Shown here piece after piece: positions 22,476 to 34,528 of a stretch of 64,000 nt of DNA. Position 1 is the first letter of the stretch. Every line of letters starts with the position of its first letter. The notes beneath the pieces were generated by a model. It had not been told where the DNA came from. It did no database searches and saw only the letters and a program-made list of their open reading frames with translations. The DNA comes from Alentia gelatinosa. Its lineage: Eukaryota > Annelida > Polychaeta > Phyllodocida > Polynoidae. The position numbers were made by a program, and so were the translations under genes. The stretch is from contig OX465580.1 in assembly GCA_950022655.1 (NCBI GenBank), positions 123,177,016 through 123,241,015 of the forward strand, given 5' to 3'.

Positions 22476-22518
22476 ATTGGGGCAGGAGAGGTCCTGGGTT
22501 CCAATGCTGGACAAGCCC
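22476..22518 (+). pseudogene. tRNA-Pro relic, unit 2
   Basis: Same 3'-half remnant as in unit 1. Confidence 0.9.
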
Positions 22519-22524
22519 AGTTAG

Positions 22525-22528
22525 TTTT
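22525..22528 (+). terminator. T4 run retained after the relic
   Basis: The same AGTTAGTTTTAT follows the relic as follows AGG genes, which ties the relic to an AGG ancestor. Confidence 0.7.
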
Positions 22529-22607
22529 ATACTTCAGTATATCCAATCGAAGATCATGATGGTCACAACCAAAATTTTGCTGGTGTCTCTATCACCAACT
22601 GACATAT

Positions 22608-22679
22608 GGCTTGTTGGTCTAGGGGTATGATTCTCGCTTTGGGTGCGAGAGGTCCCGGGTTCAAATCCCGGACAAGCCC
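22608..22679 (+). tRNA. tRNA-Pro-TGG: tRNA-Pro(TGG), unit 2 slot 2
   Basis: Consensus body. The upstream 60 bp resemble those of slot 1. Confidence 0.97.
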
Positions 22680-23387
22680 ATTAGCTTTTTACTTGTCCAT
22701 ATCCAGCTAGCTACTTAATCCATACATGGCCAAAAGGCCTGCAGGCATTATATACCTGGGGGAGGGGAATGCTTACAGGCATTCACAATGAATTCAAGCG
22801 TTTCTCAATATACACAGGAAGATTCAAAGTCTTTATATAATCTATGAAAAATTATGTGTGAAAATCAATGAGGTACATTTGAAGAAATCACTTACGGCAA
22901 TGAATAGACTCTTTAGGTCATGTGAAAAGTATAACCTTTCTTGAATGTCTTAAGGCATTATCGCAATCCAGAGAGATACTGCTCTGAGGAATCCTGCCCC
23001 TGTAGCTACTCACACCAGCAATTTGCTCGCCTAGAAAGGATGAATGTCCTCATCCTGATCATGTGCTGAAATTCTCAGCGGTGATTGAGTTGTGATGTAA
23101 TATTCATGACTCTTCAACTAGTGGAAATAAGGTTGATACTGGGACTTATGGCAACCATATAGTAAACTAGACTCTGTATGTTCAAGCAAAGAAAGATTTA
23201 CTTCAGAAGAAACTTGAAAAATGCTATGTCTTGATATGAATGCCTTCGTGCAGACTGCAGTTTTATATGATTGCTCGACAAAAACAGGGTTCTAAAGCTG
23301 TCAAATATGTTGGCTTGCAATATAACACCATATCTCAAGAAAACTAGAAGCAGGCGATAGAGTTTCAAGGGGAGCTGTTCTTTGTGA

Positions 23388-23459
23388 GGCTTGTTGGTCT
23401 AGGGGTATGATTCTCGCTTCGGGTGCGAGAGGTCCCGGGTTCAATTCCCGGACAAGCCC
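23388..23459 (+). tRNA. tRNA-Pro-CGG: tRNA-Pro(CGG), unit 2 slot 3
   Basis: Consensus CGG gene: fully paired acceptor, anticodon and T stems. Confidence 0.97.
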
Positions 23460-23463
23460 AGTA

Positions 23464-23467
23464 TTTT
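23464..23467 (+). terminator. pol III terminator of slot 3 genes
   Basis: T4 begins 5 nt after the CGG tRNA, in AGTATTTTATCC. Confidence 0.85.
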
Positions 23468-24043
23468 ATCCCATACAGACTAGCCATGAAACTCAGAATC
23501 TTCTCAGGATACATTTCAACTGAAAACCTATTTCAATATTCTCTGCAATATATATGCTGAGCTCATATATGCCTGTTTTGCATTGGAATCCATCGTTCTA
23601 GAAGAGCTGCAAATATCACAGCTCACACTTTCTAATATGAGAGAAGATCTGTAGATGTATATAGCTCGATAGCAGCAACTACATATTGTCCAATACTCTA
23701 TTGTTTTGTCTCACAGTGTAAGAGGAAAGCATATCATGGATGGAGGTAAAGGTGATACAAAGTTATTTCCTGTGATATCATGATGGAGTGCTTTAGTGTT
23801 GCATCAGATGATAGTCAAATCTCTAATTAATATGTCAAACTTCCCGAGATGATATACAAACCAATCTGCTGAATTCCATGTCTCTATTTTCCACAAATGG
23901 GTACATTTGATTCTCTATGCTTCATGTCCTATATCAGAGAAATATCTACATACATACATACACCCAGTCTGTATTCTTGATACCATAATTGCAGTCATAG
24001 CAATATTTGGTGAAATTTCTTAGCCATCGCAGTAGCCAGCACA

Positions 24044-24115
24044 GGCTTGTTGGTCTAGGGGTATGATTCTCGCTTAGGGTGCGAGAGGTCCCGGGTTCAA
24101 ATCCCGGACAAGCCC
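24044..24115 (+). tRNA. tRNA-Pro-AGG: tRNA-Pro(AGG), unit 2 slot 4
   Basis: Consensus AGG gene. The spacer before it lacks 25 bp (near 23,874), a deletion shared only with unit 5. Confidence 0.96.
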
Positions 24116-24203
24116 AGTTAGTTTTATGCTCATGTTTATGGAATGGAAAGTATTGACGGCCACAACCAATATTTACTGGTCCCTCTAACACCAGCTGACA
24201 TAT

Positions 24204-24275
24204 GGCTTGTTGGTCTAGGGGTATGATTCTCGCTTTGGGTGCGAGAGGTCCCGGGTTCAAATCCCGGACAAGCCC
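24204..24275 (+). tRNA. tRNA-Pro-TGG: tRNA-Pro(TGG), unit 3 slot 1
   Basis: Consensus body and terminator. Confidence 0.97.
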
Positions 24276-24551
24276 ATTAGCTTTTTACTTGTCCATATCC
24301 TGCTCACTACTTGATTAACAAGTGTAAGAGAAAAGCATAATATACAGGAGAATCCAAAGCGTTTGTTAAACTCTGAAAAAAGTGTGTGAAAATCAATAAA
24401 GCCTATTTGAAGAAGGATCGGTTATGGCAATAAAGAGGTTCTTCAGGTCATGTGACAAGTGAAACTTTCCTGAATGTCTTAAGGCATTCTCGCCGTTAAG
24501 AGACATACTGCCTTGGAGTATCCTTGCCTGTATAGCTACTGCTACCAAGTA

Positions 24552-24594
24552 ATTGGGGCAGGAGAGGTCCTGGGTTCCAATGCTGGACAAGCCC
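24552..24594 (+). pseudogene. tRNA-Pro relic, unit 3
   Basis: 3'-half remnant, unchanged from unit 1. Confidence 0.9.
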
Positions 24595-24683
24595 AGTTAG
24601 TTTTATACTTCAGTATATCCAATCGAAGATCATGATGGTCACAACCAAAATTTTGCTGGTGTCTCTATCACCAACTGACATAT

Positions 24684-24755
24684 GGCTTGTTGGTCTAGGG
24701 GTATGATTCTCGCTTTGGGTGCGAGAGGTCCCGGGTTCAAATCCCGGACAAGCCC
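24684..24755 (+). tRNA. tRNA-Pro-TGG: tRNA-Pro(TGG), unit 3 slot 2
   Basis: Consensus body. Confidence 0.97.
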
Positions 24756-25463
24756 ATTAGCTTTTTACTTGTCCATATCCAGCTAGCTACTTAATCCATA
24801 CATGGCCAAAAGGCCTGCAGGCATTATATACCTGGGGGAGGGGAATGCTTACAGGCATTCACAATGAATTCAAGCGTTTCTCAATATACACAGGAAGATT
24901 CAAAGTCTTTATATAATCTATGAAAAATTATGTGTGAAAATCAATGTGGTACATTTGAAGAAATCACTTACGGCAATGAATAGACTCTTTAGGTCATGTG
25001 AAAAGTATAACCTTTCTTGAATGTCTTAAGGCATTATCGCAATCCAGAGAGATACTGCTCTGAGGAATCCTGCCCCTGTAGCTACTCACACCAGCAATTT
25101 GCTCGCCTAGAAAGGATGAATGTCCTCACCCTGATCATGTGCTGAAATTCTCAGCGGTGATTGAGTTGTGATGTAATATTCATGACTCTTCAACTAGTGG
25201 AAATAAGTTTGATACTGGGACTTATGGCAACCATATAGTAAACTAGACTCTGTATGTTCAAGCAAAGAAAGATTTACTTCAGAAGAAACTTGAAAAATGC
25301 TATGTCTTGATATGAATGCCTTCGTGCAGACTGCAGTTTTATATGATTGCTCGACAAAAACAGGGTTCTAAAGCTGTCAAATATGTTGGCTTGCAATATA
25401 ACACCATATCTCAAGAAAACTAGAAGCAGGCGATAGAGTTTCAAGGGGAGCTTTTCTTTGTGA

Positions 25464-25535
25464 GGCTTGTTGGTCTAGGGGTATGATTCTCGCTTCGGGT
25501 GCGAGAGGTCCCAGGTTCAATTCCCGGACAAGCCC
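25464..25535 (+). tRNA. tRNA-Pro-CGG: tRNA-Pro(CGG), unit 3 slot 3
   Basis: A50 replaces G in the T stem (CCAGG), an A-C mismatch. The same variant marks slot 3 of units 10, 12, 15 and 17, together with AGCTTTTCTTTG just upstream. Confidence 0.85.
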
Positions 25536-26144
25536 AGTATTTTATCCCATACAGACTAGCCATGAAACTCAGAATCTTCTCAGGATACATTTCAACTGAA
25601 AACCTATTTCAATATTCTCTGCAATATATATGCTGAGCTCATATATGCCTGTTTTGCATTGGAATCCATCGTTCTAGAAGAGCTGCAAATATCACAGCTC
25701 ACACTTTCTAATATGAGAGAAGATCTGTAGATGTATATAGCTCGATAGCAGCAACTACATATTGTCCAATACTCTATTGTTTTGTCTCACAGTGTAAGAG
25801 GAAAGCATATCATGGATGGAGGTAAAGGTGATACAAAGTTATTTCCTGTGATATCATGATGGAGTGCTTTAGTGTTGCATCAGATGATAGTCAAATCTCT
25901 AATTAATATGTCAAACTTCCCGAGATGATATACAAACCAATCTGCTGAATTCAGATAACCGAGGCAATATGTTCTTCCATGTCTCTATTTTCCACAAATG
26001 GATACATTTGATTCTCTATGCTTCATGTCCTATATCAGAGAAATATCTACATACATACATACACCCAGTCTGTATTCTTGATACCATAATTGCAGTCATA
26101 GCAATATTTGGTGAAATTTCTTAGCCATCGCAGTAGCCAGCACA

Positions 26145-26216
26145 GGCTTGTTGGTCTAGGGGTATGATTCTCGCTTAGGGTGCGAGAGGTCCCGGGTTCA
26201 AATCCCGGACAAGCCC
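26145..26216 (+). tRNA. tRNA-Pro-AGG: tRNA-Pro(AGG), unit 3 slot 4
   Basis: Consensus AGG gene. Confidence 0.96.
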
Positions 26217-26304
26217 AGTTAGTTTTATGCTCATGTTTATGGAATGGAAAGTATTGACGGCCACAACCAATATTTACTGGTCCCTCTAACACCAGCTGAC
26301 ATAT

Positions 26305-26376
26305 GGCTTGTTGGTCTAGGGGTATGATTCTCGCTTTGGGTGCGAGAGGTCCCGGGTTCAAATCCCGGACAAGCCC
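26305..26376 (+). tRNA. tRNA-Pro-TGG: tRNA-Pro(TGG), unit 4 slot 1
   Basis: Consensus body. Confidence 0.97.
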
Positions 26377-26652
26377 ATTAGCTTTTTACTTGTCCATATC
26401 CTGCTCACTACTTGATTAACAAGTGTAAGAGAAAAGCATAATATACAGGAGAATCCAAAGCGTTTGTTAAACTCTGAAAAAAGTGTGTGAAAATCAATAA
26501 AGCCTATTTGAAGAAGGATCGGTTATGGCAATAAAGAGGTTCTTCAGGTCATGTGACAAGTGAAACTTTCCTGAATGTCTTAAGGCATTCTCGCCGTTAA
26601 GAGACATACTGCCTTGGAGTATCCTTGCCTGTATAGCTACTGCTACCAAGTA

Positions 26653-26695
26653 ATTGGGGCAGGAGAGGTCCTGGGTTCCAATGCTGGACAAGCCC
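26653..26695 (+). pseudogene. tRNA-Pro relic, unit 4
   Basis: 3'-half remnant. Confidence 0.9.
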
Positions 26696-26784
26696 AGTTA
26701 GTTTTATACTTCAGTATATCCAATCGAAGATCATGATGGTCACAACCAAAATTTTGCTGGTGTCTCTTTCACCAACTGACATAT

Positions 26785-26856
26785 GGCTTGTTGGTCTAGG
26801 GGTATGATTCTCGCTTTGGGTGCGAGAGGTCCCGGGTTCAAATCCCGGACAAGCCC
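26785..26856 (+). tRNA. tRNA-Pro-TGG: tRNA-Pro(TGG), unit 4 slot 2
   Basis: Consensus body. Confidence 0.97.
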
Positions 26857-27564
26857 ATTAGCTTTTTACTTGTCCATATCCAGCTAGCTACTTAATCCAT
26901 ACATGGCCAAAAGGCCTGCAGGCATTATATACCTGGGGGAGGGGAATGCTTACAGGCATTCACAATGAATTCAAGCGTTTCTCAATATACACAGGAAGAT
27001 TCAAAGTCTTTATATAATCTATGAAAAATTATGTGTGAAAATCAATGTGGTACATTTGAAGAAATCACTTACGGCAATGAATAGACTCTTTAGGTCATGT
27101 GAAAAGTATAACCTTTCTTGAATGTCTTAAGGCATTATCGCAATCCAGAGAGATACTGCTCTGAGGAATCCTGCCCCTGTAGCTACTCACACCAGCAATT
27201 TGCTCGCCTAGAAAGGATGAATGTCCTCATCCTGATCATGTGCTGAAATTCTCAGCGGTGATTGAGTTGTGATGTAATATTCATGACTCTTCAACTAGTG
27301 GAAATAAGTTTGATACTGGGACTTATGGCAACCATATAGTAAACTAGACTCTGTATGTTCAAGCAAAGAAAGATTTACTTCAGAAGAAACTTGAAAAATG
27401 CTATGTCTTGATATGAATGCCTTCGTGCAGACTGCAGTTTTATATGATTGCTCGACAAAAACAGGGTTCTAAAGCTGTCAAATATGTTGGCTTGCAAAAT
27501 AACACCATATCTCAAGAAAACTAGAAGCAGGCGATAGAGTTTCAAGGGGAGCTGTTCTTTGTGA

Positions 27565-27636
27565 GGCTTGTTGGTCTAGGGGTATGATTCTCGCTTCGGG
27601 TGCGAGAGGTCCCGGGTTCAATTCCCGGACAAGTCC
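27565..27636 (+). tRNA. tRNA-Pro-CGG: tRNA-Pro(CGG), unit 4 slot 3
   Basis: T70 gives a G-T wobble at the second acceptor pair, as in unit 1 slot 3. Otherwise consensus. Confidence 0.9.
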
Positions 27637-28249
27637 AGTATTTTATCCCATACAGACTAGCCATGAAACTCAGAATCTTCTCAGGATACATTTCAACTGA
27701 AAACCTATTTCAATATTCTCTGCAATATATATGCTGAGCTCATATATATATGCCTGTTTTGCATTGGAATCCATCGTTCTAGAAGAGCTGCAAATATCAC
27801 AGCTCACACTTTCTAATATGAGAGAAGATCTGTAGATGTATATAGCTCGATAGCAGCAACTACATATTGTCCAATACTCTATTGTTTTGTCTCACAGTGT
27901 AAGAGGAAAGCATATCATGGATGGAGGTAAAGGTGATACAAAGTTATTTCCTGTGATATCATGATGGAGTGCTTTAGTGTTGCATCAGATGATAGTCAAA
28001 TCTCTAATTAATATGTCAAACTTCCCGAGATGATATACAAACCAATCTGCTGAATTCAGATAACCGAGGCAATATGTTCTTCCATGTCTCTATTTTCCAC
28101 AAATGGATACATTTGATTCTCTATGCTTCATGTCCTATATCAGAGAAATATCTACATACATACATACACCCAGTCTGTATTCTTGATACCATAATTGCAG
28201 TCATAGCAATATTTGGTGAAATTTCTTAGCCATCGCAGTAGCCAGCACA

Positions 28250-28321
28250 GGCTTGTTGGTCTAGGGGTATGATTCTCGCTTAGGGTGCGAGAGGTCCCGG
28301 GTTCAAATCCCAGACAAGCCC
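28250..28321 (+). tRNA. tRNA-Pro-AGG: tRNA-Pro(AGG), unit 4 slot 4
   Basis: A63 (CCCAG) makes a C-A mismatch in the T stem; this is the commonest AGG variant. The spacer upstream has one extra TATA (about 27,745). Confidence 0.82.
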
Positions 28322-28409
28322 AGTTAGTTTTATGCTCATGTTTATGGAATGGAAAGTATTGACGGCCACAACCAATATTTACTGGTCCCTCTAACACCAG
28401 CTGACATAT

Positions 28410-28481
28410 GGCTTGTTGGTCTAGGGGTATGATTCTCGCTTTGGGTGCGAGAGGTCCCGGGTTCAAATCCCGGACAAGCCC
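28410..28481 (+). tRNA. tRNA-Pro-TGG: tRNA-Pro(TGG), unit 5 slot 1
   Basis: Consensus body. Confidence 0.97.
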
Positions 28482-28757
28482 ATTAGCTTTTTACTTGTCC
28501 ATATCCTGCTCACTACTTGATTAACAAGTGTAAGAGAAAAGCATAATATACAGGAGAATCCAAAGCGTTTGTTAAACTCTGAAAAAAGTGTGTGAAAATC
28601 AATAAAGCCTATTTGAAGAAGGATCGGTTATGGCAACAAAGAGGTTCTTCAGGTCATGTGACAAGTGAAACTTTCCTGAATGTCTTAAGGCATTCTCGCC
28701 GTTAAGAGACATACTGCCTTGGAGTATCCTTGCCTGTATAGCTACTGCTACCAAGTA

Positions 28758-28800
28758 ATTGGGGCAGGAGAGGTCCTGGGTTCCAATGCTGGACAAGCCC
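28758..28800 (+). pseudogene. tRNA-Pro relic, unit 5
   Basis: 3'-half remnant. Confidence 0.9.
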
Positions 28801-28889
28801 AGTTAGTTTTATACTTCAGTATATCCAATCGAAGATCATGATGGTCACAACCAAAATTTTGCTGGTGTCTCTTTCACCAACTGACATAT

Positions 28890-28961
28890 GGCTTGTTGGT
28901 CTAGGGGTATGATTCTCGCTTTGGGTGCGAGAGCTCCCGGGTTCAAATCCCGGACAAGCCC
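28890..28961 (+). tRNA. tRNA-Pro-TGG: tRNA-Pro(TGG), unit 5 slot 2
   Basis: C45 (GAGCTCC) in the variable region, a variant shared with units 8 and 13. Stems intact. Confidence 0.9.
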
Positions 28962-29669
28962 ATTAGCTTTTTAATTGTCCATATCCAGCTAGCTACTTAA
29001 TCCATACATGGCCAAAAGGCCTGCAGGCATTATATACCTGGGGGAGGGGAATGCTTACAGGCATTCACAATGAATTCAAGCGTTTCTCAATATACACAGG
29101 AAGATTCAAAGTCTTTATATAATCTATGAAAAATTATGTGTGAAAATCAATGTGGTACATTTGAAGAAATCACTTACGGCAATGAATAGACTCTTTAGGT
29201 CATGTGAAAAGTATAACCTTTCTTGAATGTCTTAAGGCATTATCGCAATCCAGAGAGATACTGCTCTGAGGAATCCTGCCCCTGTAGCTACTCACACCAG
29301 CAATTTGCTCGCCTAGAAAGGATGAATGTCCTCATCCTGATCATGTGCTGAAATTCTCAGCGGTGATTGAGTTGTGATGTAATATTCATGACTCTTCAAC
29401 TAGTGGAAATAAGTTTGATACTGGGACTTATGGCAACCATATAGTAAACTAGACTCTGTATGTTCAAGCAAAGAAAGATTTACTTCAGAAGAAACTTGAA
29501 AAATGCTATGTCTTGATATGAATGCCTTCGTGCAGACTGCAGTTTTATATGATTGCTCGACAAAAACAGGGTTCTAAAGCTGTCAAATATGTTGGCTTGC
29601 AATATAACACCATATCTCAAGAAAACTAGAAGCAGGCGATAGAGTTTCAAGGGGAGCTGTTCTTTGTGA

Positions 29670-29742
29670 GGCTTGTTGGTCTAGGGGTATGATTCTCGCT
29701 TCGGGTGCGAGAGGTCCCGGGTTCAATTCCCTGGACAAGCCC
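29670..29742 (+). tRNA. tRNA-Pro-CGG: tRNA-Pro(CGG), unit 5 slot 3, with 1-nt insertion
   Basis: A T is inserted in the 3' strand of the T stem (CCCTGG), making the gene 73 nt and bulging the stem. It may be impaired. Confidence 0.7.
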
Positions 29743-30326
29743 AGTATTTTATCCCATACAGACTAGCCATGAAACTCAGAATCTTCTCAGGATACATTTC
29801 AACTGAAAACCTATTTCAATATTCTCTGCAATATATATGCTGAGCTCATATATGCCTGTTTTGCATTGGAATCCATCGTTCTAGAAGAGCTGCAAATATC
29901 ACAGCTCACACTTTTTAATATGAGAGAAGATCTGTAGATGTATATAGCTCGATAGCAGCAACTACATATTGTCCAATACTCTATTGTTTTGTCTCACAGT
30001 GTAAGAGGAAAGCATATCATGGATGGAGGTAAAGGTGATACAAAGTTATTTCCTGTGATATCATGATGGAGTGCTTTAGTGTTGCATCAGATGATAGTCA
30101 AATCTCTAATTAATATGTCAAACTTCCCGAGATGATATACAAACCAATCTGCTAAATTCCATGTCTCTATTTTCCACAAATGGGTACATTTGATTCTCTA
30201 TGCTTCATGTCCTATATCAGAGAAATATCTACATACATACATACACCCAGTCTGTATTCTTGATACCATAATTGCAGTCATAGCAATATTTGGTGAAATT
30301 TCTTAGCCATCGCAGTAGCCAGCACA

Positions 30327-30398
30327 GGCTTGTTGGTCTAGGGGTATGATTCTCGCTTAGGGTGCGAGAGGTCCCGGGTTCAAATCCCGGACAAGCCC
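30327..30398 (+). tRNA. tRNA-Pro-AGG: tRNA-Pro(AGG), unit 5 slot 4
   Basis: Consensus AGG gene. The spacer carries the 25-bp deletion also seen in unit 2. Confidence 0.96.
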
Positions 30399-30486
30399 AG
30401 TTAGTTTTATGCTCATGTTTATGGAATGGAAAGTATTGACGGCCACAACCAATATTTACTGGTCCCTCTAACACCAGCTGACATAT

Positions 30487-30558
30487 GGCTTGTTGGTCTA
30501 GGGGTATGATTCTCGCTTTGGGTGCGAGAGGTCCCGGGTTCAAATCCCGGACAAGCCC
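30487..30558 (+). tRNA. tRNA-Pro-TGG: tRNA-Pro(TGG), unit 6 slot 1
   Basis: Consensus body. All four genes of unit 6 are undamaged. Confidence 0.97.
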
Positions 30559-30834
30559 ATTAGCTTTTTACTTGTCCATATCCTGCTCACTACTTGATTA
30601 ACAAGTGTAAGAGAAAAGCATAATATACAGGAGAATCCAAAGCGTTTGTTAAACTCTGAAAAAAGTGTGTGAAAATCAATAAAGCCTATTTGAAGAAGGA
30701 TCGGTTATGGCAATAAAGAGGTTCTTCAGGTCATGTGACAAGTGAAACTTTCCTGAATGTCTTAAGGCATTCTCGCCGTTAAGAGACATACTGCCTTGGA
30801 GTATCCTTGCCTGTATAGCTACTGCTACCAAGTA

Positions 30835-30877
30835 ATTGGGGCAGGAGAGGTCCTGGGTTCCAATGCTGGACAAGCCC
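30835..30877 (+). pseudogene. tRNA-Pro relic, unit 6
   Basis: 3'-half remnant. Confidence 0.9.
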
Positions 30878-30966
30878 AGTTAGTTTTATACTTCAGTATA
30901 TCCAATCGAAGATCATGATGGTCACAACCAAAATTTTGCTGGTGTCTCTATCACCAACTGACATAT

Positions 30967-31038
30967 GGCTTGTTGGTCTAGGGGTATGATTCTCGCTTTG
31001 GGTGCGAGAGGTCCCGGGTTCAAATCCCGGACAAGCCC
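30967..31038 (+). tRNA. tRNA-Pro-TGG: tRNA-Pro(TGG), unit 6 slot 2
   Basis: Consensus body. Confidence 0.97.
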
Positions 31039-31746
31039 ATTAGCTTTTTACTTGTCCATATCCAGCTAGCTACTTAATCCATACATGGCCAAAAGGCCTG
31101 CAGGCATTATATACCTGGGGGAGGGGAATGCTTACAGGCATTCACAATGAATTCAAGCGTTTCTCAATATACACAGGAAGATTCAAAGTCTTTATATAAT
31201 CTATGAAAAATTATGTGTGAAAATCAATGTGGTACATTTGAAGAAATCACTTACGGCAATGAATAGACTCTTTAGGTCATGTGAAAAGTATAACCTTTCT
31301 TGAATGTCTTAAGGCATTATCGCAATCCAGAGAGATACTGCTCTGAGGAATCCTGCCCCTGTAGCTACTCACACCAGCAATTTGCTCGCCTAGAAAGGAT
31401 GAATGTCCTCATCCTGATCATGTGCTGAAATTCTCAGCGGTGATTGAGTTGTGATGTAATATTCATGACTCTTCAACTAGTGGAAATAAGTTTGATACTG
31501 GGACTTATGGCAACCATATAGTAAACTAGACTCTGTATGTTCAAGCAAAGAAAGATTTACTTCAGAAGAAACTTGAAAAATGCTATGTCTTGATATGAAT
31601 GCCTTCATGCAGACTGCAGTTTTATATGATTGCTCGACAAAAACAGGGTTCTAAAGCTGTCAAATATGTTGGCTTGCAAAATAACACCATATCTCAAGAA
31701 AACTAGAAGCAGGCGATAGAGTTTCAAGGGGAGCTGTTCTTTGTGA

Positions 31747-31818
31747 GGCTTGTTGGTCTAGGGGTATGATTCTCGCTTCGGGTGCGAGAGGTCCCGGGTT
31801 CAATTCCCGGACAAGCCC
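31747..31818 (+). tRNA. tRNA-Pro-CGG: tRNA-Pro(CGG), unit 6 slot 3
   Basis: Consensus CGG gene. Confidence 0.97.
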
Positions 31819-32427
31819 AGTATTTTATCCCATACAGACTAGCCATGAAACTCAGAATCTTCTCAGGATACATTTCAACTGAAAACCTATTTCAATATTC
31901 TCTGCAATATATATGCTGAGCTCATATATGCCTGTTTTGCATTGGAATCCATCGTTCTAGAAGAGCTGCAAATATCACAGCTCACACTTTTTAATATGAG
32001 AGAAGATCTGTAGATGTATATAGCTCGATAGCAGCAACTACATATTGTCCAATACTCTATTGTTTTGTCTCACAGTGTAAGAGGAAAGCATATCATGGAT
32101 GGAGGTAAAGGTGATACAAAGTTATTTCCTGTGATATCATGATGGAGTGCTTTAGTGTTGCATCAGATGATAGTCAAATCTCTAATTAATATGTCAAACT
32201 TCCCGAGATGATATACAAACCAATCTGCTGAATTCAGATAACCGAGGCAATATGTTCTTCCATGTCTCTATTTTCCACAAATGGATACATTTGATTCTCT
32301 ATGCTTCATGTCCTATATCAGAGAAATATCTACATACATACATACACCCAGTCTGTATTCTTGATACCATAATTGCAGTCATAGCAATATTTGGTGAAAT
32401 TTCTTAGCCATCGCAGTAGCCAGCACA

Positions 32428-32499
32428 GGCTTGTTGGTCTAGGGGTATGATTCTCGCTTAGGGTGCGAGAGGTCCCGGGTTCAAATCCCGGACAAGCCC
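32428..32499 (+). tRNA. tRNA-Pro-AGG: tRNA-Pro(AGG), unit 6 slot 4
   Basis: Consensus AGG gene, the last undamaged AGG in slot 4 in this window. Confidence 0.96.
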
Positions 32500-32587
32500 A
32501 GTTAGTTTTATGCTCATGTTTATGGAATGGAAAGTATTGACGGCCACAACCAATATTTACTGGTCCCTCTAACACCAGCTGACATAT

Positions 32588-32659
32588 GGCTTGTTGGTCT
32601 AGGGGTATGATTCTCGCTTTGGGTGCGAGAGGTCCCGGGTTCAAATCCCGGACAAGCCC
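32588..32659 (+). tRNA. tRNA-Pro-TGG: tRNA-Pro(TGG), unit 7 slot 1
   Basis: Consensus body. Confidence 0.97.
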
Positions 32660-32935
32660 ATTAGCTTTTTACTTGTCCATATCCTGCTCACTACTTGATT
32701 AACAAGTGTAAGAGAAAAGCATAATATACAGGAGAATCCAAAGCGTTTGTTAAACTCTGAAAAAAGTGTGTGAAAATCAATAAAGCCTATTTGAAGAAGG
32801 ATCGGTTATGGCAATAAAGAGGTTCTTCAGGTCATGTGACAAGTGAAACTTTCCTGAATGTCTTAAGGCATTCTCGCCGTTAAGAGACATACTGCCTTGG
32901 AGTATCCTTGCCTGTATAGCTACTGCTACCAAGTA

Positions 32936-32978
32936 ATTGGGGCAGGAGAGGTCCTGGGTTCCAATGCTGGACAAGCCC
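32936..32978 (+). pseudogene. tRNA-Pro relic, unit 7
   Basis: 3'-half remnant. Confidence 0.9.
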
Positions 32979-33067
32979 AGTTAGTTTTATACTTCAGTAT
33001 ATCCAATCGAAGATCATGATGGTCACAACCAAAATTTTGCTGGTGTCTCTATCACCAACTGACATAT

Positions 33068-33139
33068 GGCTTGTTGGTCTAGGGGTATGATTCTCGCTTT
33101 GGGTGCGAGAGGTCCCGGGTTCAAATCCCGGACAAGCCC
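33068..33139 (+). tRNA. tRNA-Pro-TGG: tRNA-Pro(TGG), unit 7 slot 2
   Basis: Consensus body. Confidence 0.97.
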
Positions 33140-33847
33140 ATTAGCTTTTTACTTGTCCATATCCAGCTAGCTACTTAATCCATACATGGCCAAAAGGCCT
33201 GCAGGCATTATATACCTGGGGGAGGGGAATGCTTACAGGCATTCACAATGAATTCAAGCGTTTCTCAATATACACAGGAAGATTCAAAGTCTTTATATAA
33301 TCTATGAAAAATTATGTGTGAAAATCAATGTGGTACATTTGAAGAAATCACTTACGGCAATGAATAGACTCTTTAGGTCATGTGAAAAGTATAACCTTTC
33401 TTGAATGTCTTAAGGCATTATCGCAATCCAGAGAGATACTGCTCTGAGGAATCCTGCCCCTGTAGCTACTCACACCAGCAATTTGCTCGCCTAGAAAGGA
33501 TGAATGTCCTCATCCTGATCATGTGCTGAAATTCTCAGCGGTGATTGAGTTGTGATGTAATATTCATGACTCTTCAACTAGTGGAAATAAGTTTGATACT
33601 GGGACTTATGGCAACCATATAGTAAACTAGACTCTGTATGTTCAAGCAAAGAAAGATTTACTTCAGAAGAAACTTGAAAAATGCTATGTCTTGATATGAA
33701 TGCCTTCATGCAGACTGCAGTTTTATATGATTGCTCGACAAAAACAGGGTTCTAAAGCTGTCAAATATGTTGGCTTGCAAAATAACACCATATCTCAAGA
33801 AAACTAGAAGCAGGCGATAGAGTTTCAAGGGGAGCTGTTCTTTGTGA

Positions 33848-33919
33848 GGCTTGTTGGTCTAGGGGTATGATTCTCGCTTCGGGTGCGAGAGGTCCCGGGT
33901 TCAATTCCCGGACAAGCCC
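33848..33919 (+). tRNA. tRNA-Pro-CGG: tRNA-Pro(CGG), unit 7 slot 3
   Basis: Consensus CGG gene. Confidence 0.97.
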
Positions 33920-34528
33920 AGTATTTTATCCCATACAGACTAGCCATGAAACTCAGAATCTTCTCAGGATACATTTCAACTGAAAACCTATTTCAATATT
34001 CTCTGCAATATATATGCTGAGCTCATATATGCCTGTTTTGCATTGGAATCCATCGTTCTAGAAGAGCTGCAAATATCACAGCTCACACTTTTTAATATGA
34101 GAGAAGATCTGTAGATGTATATAGCTCGATAGCAGCAACTACATATTGTCCAATACTCTATTGTTTTGTCTCACAGTGTAAGAGGAAAGCATATCATGGA
34201 TGGAGGTAAAGGTGATACAAAGTTATTTCCTGTGATATCATGATGGAGTGCTTTAGTGTTGCATCAGATGATAGTCAAATCTCTAATTAATATGTCAAAC
34301 TTCCCGAGATGATATACAAACCAATCTGCTGAATTCAGATAACCGAGGCAATATGTTCTTCCATGTCTCTATTTTCCACAAATGGATACATTTGATTCTC
34401 TATGCTTCATGTCCTATATCAGAGAAATATCTACATACATACATACACCCAGTCTGTATTCTTGATACCATAATTGCAGTCATAGCAATATTTGGTGAAA
34501 TTTCTTAGCCATCGCAGTAGCCAGCACA

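Larger units (their letters stand above)
22476..23035 (+). repeat. intra-unit duplicate block beta (relic - spacer - TGG tRNA - spacer), unit 2 example
   Basis: Counterpart of block alpha. It differs by an extra segment of about 70 bp after the TGG gene (22,720-22,790, with CCAAAAGGCCTGCAGGC) and by decay of the leading tRNA to the relic. Confidence 0.85.

Noticed and set aside
22317..22514. Minus-strand frame of 65 codons repeated in every regular unit
   Set aside because: It is antisense to the tRNA relic and its flank. A 1-bp deletion in units 9 and 14 extends it to 110 codons, so the frame is not maintained.
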